Origin: Dipteris shenzhenensis | Lineage: Eukaryota > Polypodiophyta > Polypodiopsida > Gleicheniales | NCBI GenBank assembly: GCA_047967505.1 | Contig: CM106538.1 | Reading direction: 5' to 3' (one strand) | DNA length: 64,000 nucleotides | Part shown: positions 32,361-44,276 of the stretch, piece by piece | Position numbering within the stretch: the stretch's first letter is position 1 | How the letters are laid out: each line of letters begins with the position of its first letter | The notes under the pieces: model-generated | Seen by the model: the letters and a program-made list of their open reading frames with translations, nothing else | The model's database searches: none | What the model was told of the DNA's origin: nothing | Made by a program: the position numbers and the translations under genes

Positions 32361-33440
32361 AATAACCTTGTCTCTACATCTCCCCTTTTAATAGATAATA
32401 TTCCTTAATATAGATAATATTCCTCAATATAGATAATATTCTACGTGGATCCTATTTTTGCTTTTTTTCCAAGGGTAGGCCTATTTTCAAGGCTGTATTC
32501 ACAAAATCCTATACTTAGGGAGCCCATGAATTCTAAGGGGCCTACAACTATTTTCAAGGAGATCAACTACATTCTTCATGGAAGAGACTCTGCTTCCCCC
32601 AAAACTACTATTCATAGGAATTGCTCAAGCAAAGCATTTAGTGCACTTTCCTTAGCCCTCATTCTAGTACCCTTTCATATCTCATCTACCTAATTGTTAG
32701 AAGTGTTGCATCTAGCTGAACCTCCAAGGAATTTTCAAGCCAACCTTCAACTCATTATAATGTCATAATGTAGTTTTTATTTAAGGCCTATTATTTTAAG
32801 CCATAACTATTGTCTTTTAATGTTTAGCAATTGCACATTGCTCCATCTAGTAGCCGTGGACTAGTGTGAACATCACCAGAGTATTTCATTCTAATGTTGT
32901 AATGACATTTTTATTTAAGGCCTAGTTATTTTAAGCCATAGCTATTTTCTTTTAAATTTTAACAATTGCACATTGCTCCATCAAGTTGCATGGACTAATG
33001 TAACAAAGACAACAACATCACAATGTGAATGTCCACAAGTTGAAGCAAGAGCCCTTAAAATTATATACACCTCATAAGACTAGAATATGTCCAATTTTAC
33101 AAATTATAATTTTGTATAGAATAAGAAGAAGGGAGTTTGATAGGGACTTCAACAAAATCATGAGTAAATGAGAAAAATAAGAAATAAAACTGTAAAAATA
33201 AAAAATTTTAAATAAATAAATTAGAAAGTAAAAATCAAAACAAAAATAACTTAGTAAGCAAAGCTGTACTTATGTTCTCATCATTATCCAAGCATAAGAT
33301 ACCATCTAGGTTTTGAAAGATTTTGAAAACTCTTGAGTAAACCTAGTGCTTATTAAGCTTTGGAATCCTAACCAAACAACAAAAACTTTGATAGCAAAAA
33401 GGAAGGAACAAAACAAAAAATAAGAATAAGAAATAGGGGG

Positions 33441-33485
<45 letters not shown>

Positions 33486-33990
33486 GGTTAACTTTCCTCA
33501 ACAACACAATCACACCCCAAAAGAAGAAGAAAAATAAGAAAGAAAGGAACAACAACTAATGCTAACAAAAGGGAACAAAGATAAACCATTGGTACATATA
33601 AGAAAACAAATGAAACACCATAATAAGAAAATAAATGAAACACCAAGGCAAACACAAGGAAATACTTGCTCTATCAGCCTTAAATTATCTTGAATATTTA
33701 GGCTGTCCTAGGGACAAAGAGAAACCTGTGAAGAGATTACCATTTGGCATTGCCTCAAGTTTCAAGAAATAGTTTGCCAAAGATTCACAAGCAAAAGAGT
33801 GTCATCTACCTATCTGAGGCCTGGAGCTTCACTAGGCAAAATTATCAAAGAACTATACAAGAAAGAATCCAACTTGCACCATGCATAGTTTTTAGACTAT
33901 TTCGAATCAGACATAGGCTCTTACAGAGAAAGGAGCATACAACTAAAGTAGTCATTGAAAGCTAGTAAAGGAAATTTGTATTCTAGATAG
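31644..33990. other. Intergenic, simple repeats only
   Basis: This stretch holds a TAGCC/CCCTC-rich block (31700-32000), a (CT)n microsatellite at about 32320-32358, and three tandem copies of ATAGATAATATTCCT at about 32390-32440. A roughly 130-bp direct duplication lies at about 32760-32855 and 32890-32982, with TTTTTATTTAAGGCCTA shared. A poly-G plus (GA)n tract is at about 33437-33482. No protein is recognisable. Confidence 0.7.
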
Positions 33991-34945
33991 GAATGTAAGC
34001 GATGACAAACTACCCTGTTGACTTCTTAATATAGAATGGGCAAATATTTGAAACTAACTTTATGTTTGTAAGCCTTGTACTAGTCGTTGAAAGTTTAGCA
34101 TATCTTCCTCAAACTTGACCCATTGTTAATAGTACAAGAAACAAGTAGCTAGCAGGAAGGGCATGTACCACTGAGCGCAAAAGGGCAATGGGCAACACAA
34201 TACCCTACAAATAGAAGCAGTAAGTAGCTGGCATAAATGGGGTGGGGAATAAATCTTTTAGGTCCAAAAACTTTCAAGGGCTTCGGTTTCATGAGCGTGT
34301 CAAAGTATTTGTCCAAGAAATAGGTTACAGTGTGATGGACCACCATTGCCAAGACAATCAGAGCGGTAGCAATACGGCTCGACAACTGCTAGTTCCAGAA
34401 AATGTACAAGTGAGGACGCTGAAAGGCTGTGAGCCAATGACCAGCAACTACACAAAATATTGAGGAAACTTAAGCTATGCTCAACTATTTCTCCTCCTCG
34501 GATCATGGACTAAACTCTCCATACTTGTGCCACATGATCACAGTGCTCATAAGGAGGCAATTCATATTCAAGTAGACAAGGACAAGAGGCCAACCAACCA
34601 GATACCATTGCGAAGCGCTGACAGAAGAAGCATCAACCAGGTAGTGCAAGCTACTGACATGAGCACCTTTTCCCAATGCTTGGGAAAGGAGGAGGGAATT
34701 GGTGAGGAAGAAGAAGGGATGGGGGCGATGGGAAAGGCCACGGATGGAGGAGCAAGGGCTCCTGTGGGAGGAGGTCCTGGAGGGGAAGTGGGGAGGAGGT
34801 GGGGAAGGGGGGAGGAGTCAGCGAGGAGGGAAGAAGGGGGATGTAAGGAGGTAGAGATGGCTATGACGAGGGGAGAAGCAATAGCGAGCTCTAATTGTTG
34901 ATAAAGAAGAAGATGAAGAAGAAGAAGATGAAGAAGTAGTAGCAA
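33990..34945 (-). pseudogene. Possible isoprenylcysteine/phospholipid-methyltransferase-like gene remnant
   Basis: Reading leftward, the Pro/Ser-rich start (34945-34700) is followed by TTWLMLLLSALRNGIW, then MSTVIMWHKYGEFSP near 34555. Next is a run with hydrophobic segments: IATALIVLAMVVHHTVTYFL, then KVFGPKRFIPHPIYASYLLL and LFVGYC. The block FGPKRFIPHPIYASY resembles the GPYR(Y/F)VRHPIY motif of ICMT/PEMT-type membrane methyltransferases. The arginine of the RHP motif is proline here (IPHPIY). Stops and at least one shift after GYCVA point to a pseudogene, or to introns that I cannot place. The identification is tentative. Confidence 0.3.
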
Positions 34946-34949
34946 GCTC

Positions 34950-37900
34950 TAATTGTTGATGAAGAAGAACAAGAAGGCTGTGCAAGAAAGAAAGACATAG
35001 ACATACATGTAGCCATATTTCTTATATTTTTCACTAGCTTGCTTCACACCCTCTTCCACATTTGTTAGCAATGGGAGGGAAGGTTTCTCCCTTTTTTATA
35101 AAAAAATCAAATAGACTAGTTTATTAGAAAAAGGGGGGGTCAACCCCGCAAAAGAGAAATGACCCAACTACAAAAACTGGCCAACTCATAGGGGCTAGCC
35201 GCCCTGGCAAGAAGGTTTCTCTTTAGTTAGCTTGTTGTTTGCATGTCCTAGACTTTTTATATAGTGCAAAACCAATTGCCCACACCTCTTAACCATATCC
35301 CTTGAAGCCAGTCCCCATGATATTGAGATAAGCGTTGGGAAGCATCAAACTTAGAATTGAGGCCTCATGGAAGCCTGATTCAACTCACCCACTCTGTGCC
35401 CACCTTACAAATAGCACCGACTGCACCTAACAATCATCGGCTATACTTGACAAGCCCAAAAAAAGGCACGTAACTCTTAGAGTGGGATTTTCTAGGCCCC
35501 AAGGGGTGCCCTTGCCCACCCCTTGAGTGGATGCAAATCTCCATCCACCAGGCTCTAAAAATCGCATGGTAGTCTACTTTGTAAGTGCACTTGGGGACTC
35601 AAAAAAAGGAGATAATCTTAGACGAATAGGGATCGCAAGTCCATGGCGACCAGATCTGGTACCCTTGAAGGACAAAAGCACATGACAACATGCTTTCCAA
35701 TGTGCCTCCCTTGATGCATAATGTAGTTTGACACAACAACCAAGTTGAGAAGGTGATACCATGCTGGTTTGACACAAAAACCAAATTGAGAAGGTGATGT
35801 CAGTTGGTAAGATAGAATAGACTCTTGATGAGTTGTTGATAATGGTCCAAGTCTACCTACAACAAGGCTAATTAACATCTTTGGTGCTCAACTTCACCAC
35901 AATTTCATTAGAGTGACTACCATTTTGTAATCCTCCATTTTGGAATCTCTTTAGTATCTTCAAGCAATATTTCTCTTACGAGATGAACATCTTGTTGCTC
36001 TTGCCAAAGTTTGAGCCCAAGACAATAATGAAGTAGATCAAGGTCAATTATGTCAAATTTCTCTATTCCAACCAACAAGGGAGAAATGGAGAGACTTCCA
36101 CCTTCAGCTAAGCCCTCCTCGATTAAGGTATTAAAATTTATTATTAAAAAAACTTTTTAAATTTTTTTTAAAAAATATTATTTAAAAAAAACTAATACCT
36201 AGTTTGAGTTATTATTTATATGAGTTATTTTAAGATAATTTTAACCACACTATTTGTTTTTTATAAAATATTAACAAATTTAAAAAAATCAAGGTTTTAT
36301 TCATATGAGCTATATTAAGGTGACTTTAACCTATACTAGTACTAATATTAACTATATTAATTTATTTTTCTTGAGGACTTGTGAATCTATAAGAAGATAC
36401 ATAGAGCATTATAGGTGTGGAATATTTTTTCTAAGATGTTTAGCAAACATCTTCTAAGGTATGGCACCAATACAAGATTTGTTTTATGAGTCCTCTACTG
36501 TGGAATTCCTCTACTTTAGAATTCCTCTAGATGTCTATGTGCCTCTCATATGCTTTGGAGCTCACTCTAGGGTGAGCTTTACATGTCAATCCCTCTTGCA
36601 CACACATGTACTCTCCTACAAGCTATATATATGTACCATGTGTAGCCTAATGTCTACTGCAACACTGAACCAATAAATATCATCTTAAGGGGGACCTTTC
36701 AAAGGGCTTGAGACCCCCCAATTTGGCTGACTAGATTGTTGTTGTAGTTGACTAACCTTATAGACTATGCCAACCCACCAATGTCTAGATAAGGATTTTA
36801 GTATTGGAAAACTAAATGATGTGGCAATATGTCTTAATTATAGGACTATTGACTACATTTTGCAGTTTTTGTACTACATTATTGAACAATATTACTAGTA
36901 TTGTCGACTTGTACTCGTCCCAAATGACCTATACTTGCTGCTATACTACCAACCAACCAATGCAAACAATTGCCTATACCTATTAGCCTTCTAGGACAAC
37001 CAACTCAGGTGGGTTTAGGGGCCCATGTGGCTATCCTAGAACTAGGTCAAGAAGGATGTATAATTGATATCAACATTTCAGCTTGTCTACTATGCACATG
37101 GTAGCCGCTCTCATCCCCCTACATTATCCCATGGAATAGAATCCACACCCAACATACCGTGTCAAGATGCATTGATGTCCTCATTTGGGGGACTAATAGG
37201 TGGGGCAATTGACTTTGATATTCCAATGACATTCTATTCATGCTTTTGATATTGGTGAATTTAATGGCATGAAAGTTTACCCTTTTTGTTTTGATGGTAT
37301 CAAACCAAGGCTATGAAATGGAAACATTATTTGCATTGTGAAATGTGCCTTTGGTGATTAGAACACATCAAAGGTCTACCTTTTGGAAAAGAAATAATGA
37401 GTAGTTTCTGCATACCAACAGTCCACGCCATGAGAATCCATTCGAGCTTGGGAACAACCTATCCCTTGTTTTCTTTGTAATATTTCTTCCATTTTGTTAT
37501 TGGTTTTGAGTGCATTTGCATTGACAAGAACTTTTTGGCCTTTGCTTCAAAGAGCCACTTGCAAGTATGGAAGGCTATAAGCGGCCATGGAATGTTGATT
37601 GTCTATGATTACAAGTGTAGTTTGCTACAATATTCTATACTTATACATGTTTGTTTAAGGAAGTATATTCACATGGAGCTATGTTGTAAAGTATTTCTGA
37701 AATGAAAGAGAATTAGGGCATAAAATGATTGTCAATCAGACTAGTGGTTATGACTCAACAAGGTCATGAGATCACAATACAAAGCATCTACAAGTGGTGA
37801 TTGCTCCAAGTCATGAATCATATTACAAAGCATCTATCAAGTCTAATTTTCAAGTATAATTGATAAAAAATATATGTTAATGAGTGAAGATGCAATTAAA

Positions 37901-38530
37901 TCTTCCTCCAAAGAGAACTTTTGGGTCTAAAAGTCTAGAAATATAATATTCAAATGTCTATTATGCATGTTTGATGAGAAATAGTAATCAACATGTTACA
38001 TCTCAGAAGATAGATGGCAAATGTTGTTGTTAGTGATTGCTTATTAACGTTTTAAATGCTCTCAATTCAACAAATTCATTTTCCCTATTTTTATTATATA
38101 TTATAGATGTAGCTTTGACGTTTCCCTATTTTTTCACATTTGCACACACTCAAGCACTTAAAAACTTAATTTAGGACTAAGGTCACATAGTGAACTTAGT
38201 GAGTCACTCAAACAATTTAGGAGCTCAAGCACTCAAATGAAGTTTGACTCTTTTGAGCGAAGTCACTCAAGGAGTGAGTAGTAGAACAAACTCAAGGTGT
38301 CACATGCTATGAGTGAGCCAAATTAGTCACAACTTGTAGGGTGAGTTGGAGTAGCCAACAGCTACAACCTGAGCAAAAACAAGGATCCCATTGAAGGCCT
38401 CCTTTGAGGCAAAATGCTAAGATGTTGATGAAGGTTAGTTTTAAGGTAGTGCATATGCTGAGGTGACTTTGAAACATGCCTATAGTAAAGTGCAATCTAA
38501 CGGCTCAGGTCAAGTTGATCAAGGGGTTGA
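34950..38530. other. Intergenic, about 3.6 kb, no gene supported
   Basis: This is AT-rich DNA with a low-complexity patch at 36130-36300. No recognisable coding segment, RNA gene or terminal repeat was seen. Confidence 0.5.
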
Positions 38531-38539
38531 GATACTTTG

Positions 38540-38760
38540 ACAGGTTAAGGACGATCAAAATTGGCAATTTGCAATGGAATCCATTGAGAGGGACCACAAT
38601 TGGGATTTGGTTCCAAGATCAACCTAACCCAAGGTCATAGGAACCAACTGGATATACAAGATCAAGAACAAGTCTATGGGTTTGCACAAACAGAAGGTCT
38701 TGTCAACGATGAGACATTTGCTCCCATAGCTTGAATGGAAACAATCCTAATGGTGGTGAT
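38540..38760 (+). mobile_element. Ty1/copia reverse transcriptase fragment
   Basis: The segment reads AMESIERDHNWDLVPRS, then blocks equivalent to the RT N-terminal region (IGTNWIYKIKNKS) and NDETFAPIA. These are hallmarks of the RVT_2 domain of copia elements. The frame shifts at least twice and the rest of the domain is missing, so it is a decayed fragment. Confidence 0.75.
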
Positions 38761-38774
38761 TTCATTTGTATCCC

Positions 38775-40050
38775 TCCTCACCATATATGGAGAAATGGGG
38801 AAAGTGGAGGCTCCATGAGTAGGTTGGCCACCTTTGCAAAAATTATGGACCAATATTGGTGGGAAGCCATGGAAAAACTGGCAATGAAGAACATTGGACC
38901 CTTGAGACACATTGAGCCTTTTGGGTAAAGGTGTGGCCCCAAAAAGGGTGGGAGTCCCATAACTATGAATGTGAAGTAAGAAAGGGGCAATGAAGGATAC
39001 ACAAGATCTTTCCCACACCCTTGGGGTGCCCGGCTTCATAGACGATATACATTAAATTTGGCAAAAGTAGTAAGCTTGGAGGAGGTAGCTAGAACCTTGT
39101 TCGAGGAAGCTTTACACAACTTGAGATAATAAACATTAACTATGAAGGAAGATGGTGGTTGCCTTAGATCTCGAGCCCTCTCAAGTTCTTTGAGAAGATC
39201 GATTCTCTCTTATCTCTTCCTTCTTTCATATTACATCATATTGCTATCCTCCACCGATTGGTCAAAGAGATCCAACACTTCCTAAACTTTAACACCAATT
39301 TAGATTCACTAACATATTTAATGGGTACTTTAAGGCCCATTAGAATTTCATTTGAGGGTAGTGTAATGTTTATTGGGCAGTAGTATGACCCAATCCAATG
39401 TGATGAGTGGAATGCTACCCACAGTTGGATTGTATGACGAACCTATGGGAATGCGGTCTAGGAAAAATACACACACACCCATCCCCTTGGGGACCCTTGT
39501 ATTTCTTGGTGTTATTAGTACTTTGAGGACATTGGCAAACATCATTAGCATTTTACCTATGACATTTAGTTGCTCATAAAACACATCTCCTTGGGGCCCT
39601 TGCAATCTTCATATTTGGAGGACCCTTACAAAGATTATTGGCATTTGCTCCCACCATTTGTTACAAGTATGGATAGTGACAAGTATGTGCTCTATATAGG
39701 GCCCGTAATCCTTTTTATTTGATTTTATTAATTCCTTATGTGGTTGTGGATCCCCATTTTACATTTAGTATCATGCCAAGGGGATATAGTTGAATATATT
39801 AGTGCCATATTTCCACCCTAGAAGGATTTGAGATAATACAAATCTATGATGGAATAGACCCACTAGGGGCCCACTAGATCCTATCGAGGGTATGAGGTCA
39901 GACACATGTGATTGTAAGGAAGATTGGTCCATAAAGGATAGTAATGGTCATATATGGGGGTGGTAGAGTAGTTGATGGCCTAATATGGTGATAAATCCTT
40001 CAAGATTTTGGTTTCAAAGTCATGGCAGTTTTTGGAAGAAGGTTTTGGAT
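38775..40050 (+). repeat. Direct duplication, copy A (about 1.27 kb)
   Basis: The sequence around TGCAAAAATTATGGACCAAT and its flanks recurs in copy B (40315-41543) in the same order and orientation. Copy A holds an extra roughly 90 bp near 39185-39280. No protein is recognisable; short frames in both copies are broken. Confidence 0.9.
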
Positions 40051-40314
40051 CATAACACAATGCATTTTTTGTGGCCAGCCGCATGATGTTTGGATTGCTT
40101 CTTGACTAGCTTACACAAAGTCCAAGGGTAGAGAGAATACTAGTCTGGAGGAGTGTCACTCCATTTACCCATTTTGCAGGTAAGTTGGTATTGCAAAAAA
40201 TAGTCCTCCCCAGGTAATCAACATTCAATCTAGTTAGCAAGACATGCAACTTATATTTATCATCCCTTCTTCCCATCCCAAGCCAGTATAGAAATTTGCA
40301 TTTAAACACATATA

Positions 40315-41543
40315 CCCTTCCTCACCATATTGAAGAACATGGGGAAAGCGGAGGCTTCATGAGTAGGTTGGACCACCTTTGCAAAAATTATGGACCAATA
40401 TTGGTGGGAAGCCATGGAAAAACTGGCAGTGAAGAATATTGGACCCTTGAGACACATTGAGCCTTTTGGGTAAAAAGTGTGGGAGTCCCAAAACTATGAA
40501 TGTGAAGTAAGAGATGGGCAACAAAGGATATACAAGATCTTTCCCACACCCTTGGGGTGCCTGGCTTTACATAGGATATACAAGGATTTGGCAAAAGTAG
40601 TAAGCTTGGAGGAGGTAGCTGGGACCCTCTTCGAGGAAGCTCTGTGCAGTTTGAGAAAATAAACATTCACTAGGAAGATGGTGGTTGCCTCAGATGCCGA
40701 GCCTCTCAGGTTCTTCACTTCTTAAATTTTAACACCAATTTAGATTCACTACCATATTTAATGGGTGCTTTAAGACCCATTAGAATTTCATTTGAGGGTA
40801 GTGTAATGTTTATTGGGTAGTAGTTTGACCCAATCCAATGTGATGGGTGGATTGCTACCCACACTTGGATTGTGTGTCAAACTTGTGGGAATGCGGTTGC
40901 TGGGAAACACACACACACACACACCCATCCCCTTGAGGACCCTTGTATTTCTTGGGGTTATCAGTAGTTTGAGGACCTTGGCAAACATCATTAGCACTTT
41001 CCCTATGACGTTTAGTTGCTCATTAAAAACACATCTCCTTGGGACCCTTGTGATCTTTATACTTGGAGGACCCTCGCAAAGATTATTGGCATTTTCTCAC
41101 ATCATATGTTACAAGTATGGATGGTGACGAGTATGTGCTCTATATTGGGCCCATAATCCTTTTTATTTGAATTTATTAATTCCTTATGTGGTATTGGATC
41201 CCCATTTTGCATTGAATATCATGACGAGGGGATATAGTTGAATATATTAGTGCCATATTTCCACCCTACAAGGATTTGAGATAATACAAATCTATGTTGG
41301 AATAGACGCACTAGATCCTCCTTTAGATACTATAAGAAAACTAGACTACCACTTTATTACCCTTGGATGGATATATACAAGGTCTAAGGTTAGATACATG
41401 TGATTGTAAGGAATATTGGTCCATAAAGGATTGTAATGGTCATATATGGGGGTGGTAGAGTAGTTGATGGCCAAATATGGTGATTAATCCTTCAAGATTT
41501 TGGTTTCAAAGTCATGGCAGTTTTTGGAAGAAGGTTTTGGAAC
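40315..41543 (+). repeat. Direct duplication, copy B (about 1.23 kb)
   Basis: This is collinear with copy A, with small indels. It carries an extra roughly 60 bp near 41310-41375 and a (CA)n expansion near 40907-40922. The end landmark is TCATGGCAGTTTTTGGAAG (also near 40020). Confidence 0.9.
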
Positions 41544-42356
41544 TATGTCAATAAGTAGCATTTTTATACGAATCTTCCAAGTGCTATCTTGACTGCTTCT
41601 TGAGGCATTTTCCCTTTGAATTGTACAAAATTTCTTTACTTTTGTCTAGCACACTTCTCAATGTTTAGGGAGAAGGAAAGACATAAGCTGACTTGGCTAC
41701 TCTTCAGCTAGTAGTGATCATCCTAAGAGATGCAACCTGTTCAATATTTTTCCATTTTCTCATTTTGCCCAGCTAACCAAAGTTTTGCCTAGCCCATACA
41801 CTTTTATGAGCTTGGATATTCGATGGCAAGAATCAAGATGCCTTGTAGAGGACCGTTTATTCCTCATTTGTTCTCAGGTATGCTGAGGCTGCCTTGTAGA
41901 CAACTATAACTATGTCACCCAATAGTTAAAAGAGAATACCTTCATTCCTTGGAAAGGAAGCTTGAGAATTTTCTAGAAATAACTTAGAGTTCTCGGTGAG
42001 CCACTAGGCTCATTCTTGTTGTAATTCCATGTGTTCATACTTTCATTTTGTGTGCATATCTAATTTAAGGTTGCCTTAAGCAATCCATTTGGCATTAGAA
42101 TGCTGATTCTAAGAGAACTCCTTGAAATTTTCCTTACTTGCACATCTTTGGCATGAACTTTATAGAATTGTGGCTATAAGCAAATAACTCCTCACCATTG
42201 AGTGTTTGCACACATTCTTATCATCTCTTGATGTGGAGTTTTAAATCAAATCAGGGTCATTTTAACCTTCATACCTCACAAAACAAATACTCATCTACTT
42301 ATCAAATGGCCTTCATTGACCTTGACGCTTTGGGATTGGGAGATAGAACTAAGTTT

Positions 42357-42990
42357 TGTTCCTACTCTTCCTTGGATTTTCAAGATCCAAAGCCCCATTA
42401 TTTGGCTGCTTAGCAGCCCACAGAGGCTTCTTGGGCTGCACAATCTCTTGCCTCCTTAGATTTTTGGGCAGCTATACTGTTTGGCAACTAGTTTGCTATT
42501 GCTCCCTTCCACTTTTTGGAGCAGATATCAAGCTTATACTCCTACTGGTTTCTACATAGCATTCTATAATATTTTCCTCGATCTTTTTTCCTAATTTTTC
42601 ACTTTACATTTATGAATTGGTTTGTCTACAAGTTGTACCAAGATTTTGGGAGATAGTGGTTTGTCTACAAGTCTCCTTCCTACTCTTTCTTGGATTTTAG
42701 ATCCATTTTTTGGATGCTTAAGCAGCTCGCAAAGGCTTCTTGGGTAGAATAATCCCTTGCCTCTTTAGATTTTTGGGCAACTATACTATTTTGGCAACTA
42801 GTATGCTACTGTTCCCTTCCACTTTTTGGAGTAGATATCAGCAAGCTTGTACTCTTGCTAGTTTCAGGACAACATTTCAATAATATTTCTCCATTTATTT
42901 CCTCAATCTTTTTTCCTATTTTTTCAGTTTACATTTGTGAAGTGGTTTGTCTACAAGTTTTACCCAACTTTTGGGGAGATAGTGGGCTAT
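42357..42990 (+). repeat. Tandem duplication of about 315 bp
   Basis: Landmarks TTAGATTTTTGGGCA, GGCAACTAGT and CTTCCACTTTTTGGAG occur in the unit at 42357-42660 and again in 42672-42990, with similar spacing. Non-coding. Confidence 0.8.
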
Positions 42991-42999
42991 TTTCTAACT

Positions 43000-44276
43000 A
43001 ATTTTGGCAGTCCTTTCTTAAAGATTTCAGAGCAACTTTGAGCTACTATAGTATAGTGGTGAGAGGAATGAGCTAGTTCTCTTAATAAAAGAAGAGTTTG
43101 GCTAATAAATTCTATGGGTATTTTCCCTAGATGTTGCTTATATGGAGCATGGTGGTTGCTCTATCAGGTTGCTGCTCAAACCTGCCTTGTTTCAAGATAG
43201 CCAAAATGTCACCCTCATTGCTCCTTGCTAGAGGTGAATTTGCCCAAACCAAGGAGAGGTGCATTTGCTCAAACCCTTTGAGTGAAAGTTGCATCATGAT
43301 GTCCTCAAGAGGCCTACAAACTGTGGTGACCATTAGATTTTATATTGCTAATATACAAGCAAATTGATGAGATTGAGTGAAGCTATCTTGTGCATGCTAT
43401 GGAAGCTTTGAAGATAGTGAAGGTAGAGTCTTGTTTTGAGAATGTACTCATCCTTATGATTCTTTCTTTTCACTGATCATCCTCTTAGAAGTCTCAAAAT
43501 TTGAAGAATGAGCATCTTCATCAGCTCTAGAAGCTCTTGCCTCTTTTCTTAAAGTTAAGCGGGGTGGAGCGCTCAATTGGCCTCCTTGATGACCAAATCT
43601 AGGGGATGTTTCCTACTCGAGATGGTAACTTTGAATAGCCACATCAAGGCTTGGGAATATTCACTACTCCCTACTCTCTTTCTTGTGCAGTTATGCTAGC
43701 TTCTACTTCCCTACCTTATGTTGTCTTTTTCCCTACATGACATGAGTAATTTTGGCTAGACTTGACTTGACACACCTTTAGCTATGACTTTTCCCTTTCC
43801 AAACTTGGGAAAATCTATGAGCTATAGTTTTGGAGTGATTGGGTATTAATTGCTTCAGCCCTTTACCATTATATTTGTCCCTACTATTATAGATTTTATT
43901 TGATTATGTTCAATTATCACTTTGATATAGGTTGCATCTGAGCATCCGAGGAGTCCTCATCTATCTTGTTGCCATTGGGCTTGGAAGATGGCACGGAATC
44001 TCGATGAGCTTGCCATCGCTTTCAGTGTCAGAGAAGCTCAGTGCCATCGGGACCTCGACGCAAGTGTGCCACGGGCATTTCCTTAAGAGCGTCTTGGCCC
44101 CCAGGTGGTGTGAACGGCCCCTCAATCCTTCATGGAGGACAAGAGAAATTACAAATGGAAAGCTAGAGGCTAGAGGCTAGAGAACTATGAACTAAAGCGT
44201 TGTAAACAAGGAACTGATGCAAAATCCAGAGCTTTGATGAAGCTTTTGGCTGGCCATCTCCTTTGGATCTGGATTC
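43000..44276. other. Upstream region of the 301-aa gene; GC-richer segment of unknown role at 43930-44200
   Basis: The first kilobase shows nothing recognisable. 43930-44160 is GC-richer and less repetitive than its surroundings, like coding or proximal regulatory DNA. A minus-strand frame there reads MALSFSDTESDGKLIEIP and stops soon after. I cannot assign it. Confidence 0.3.
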
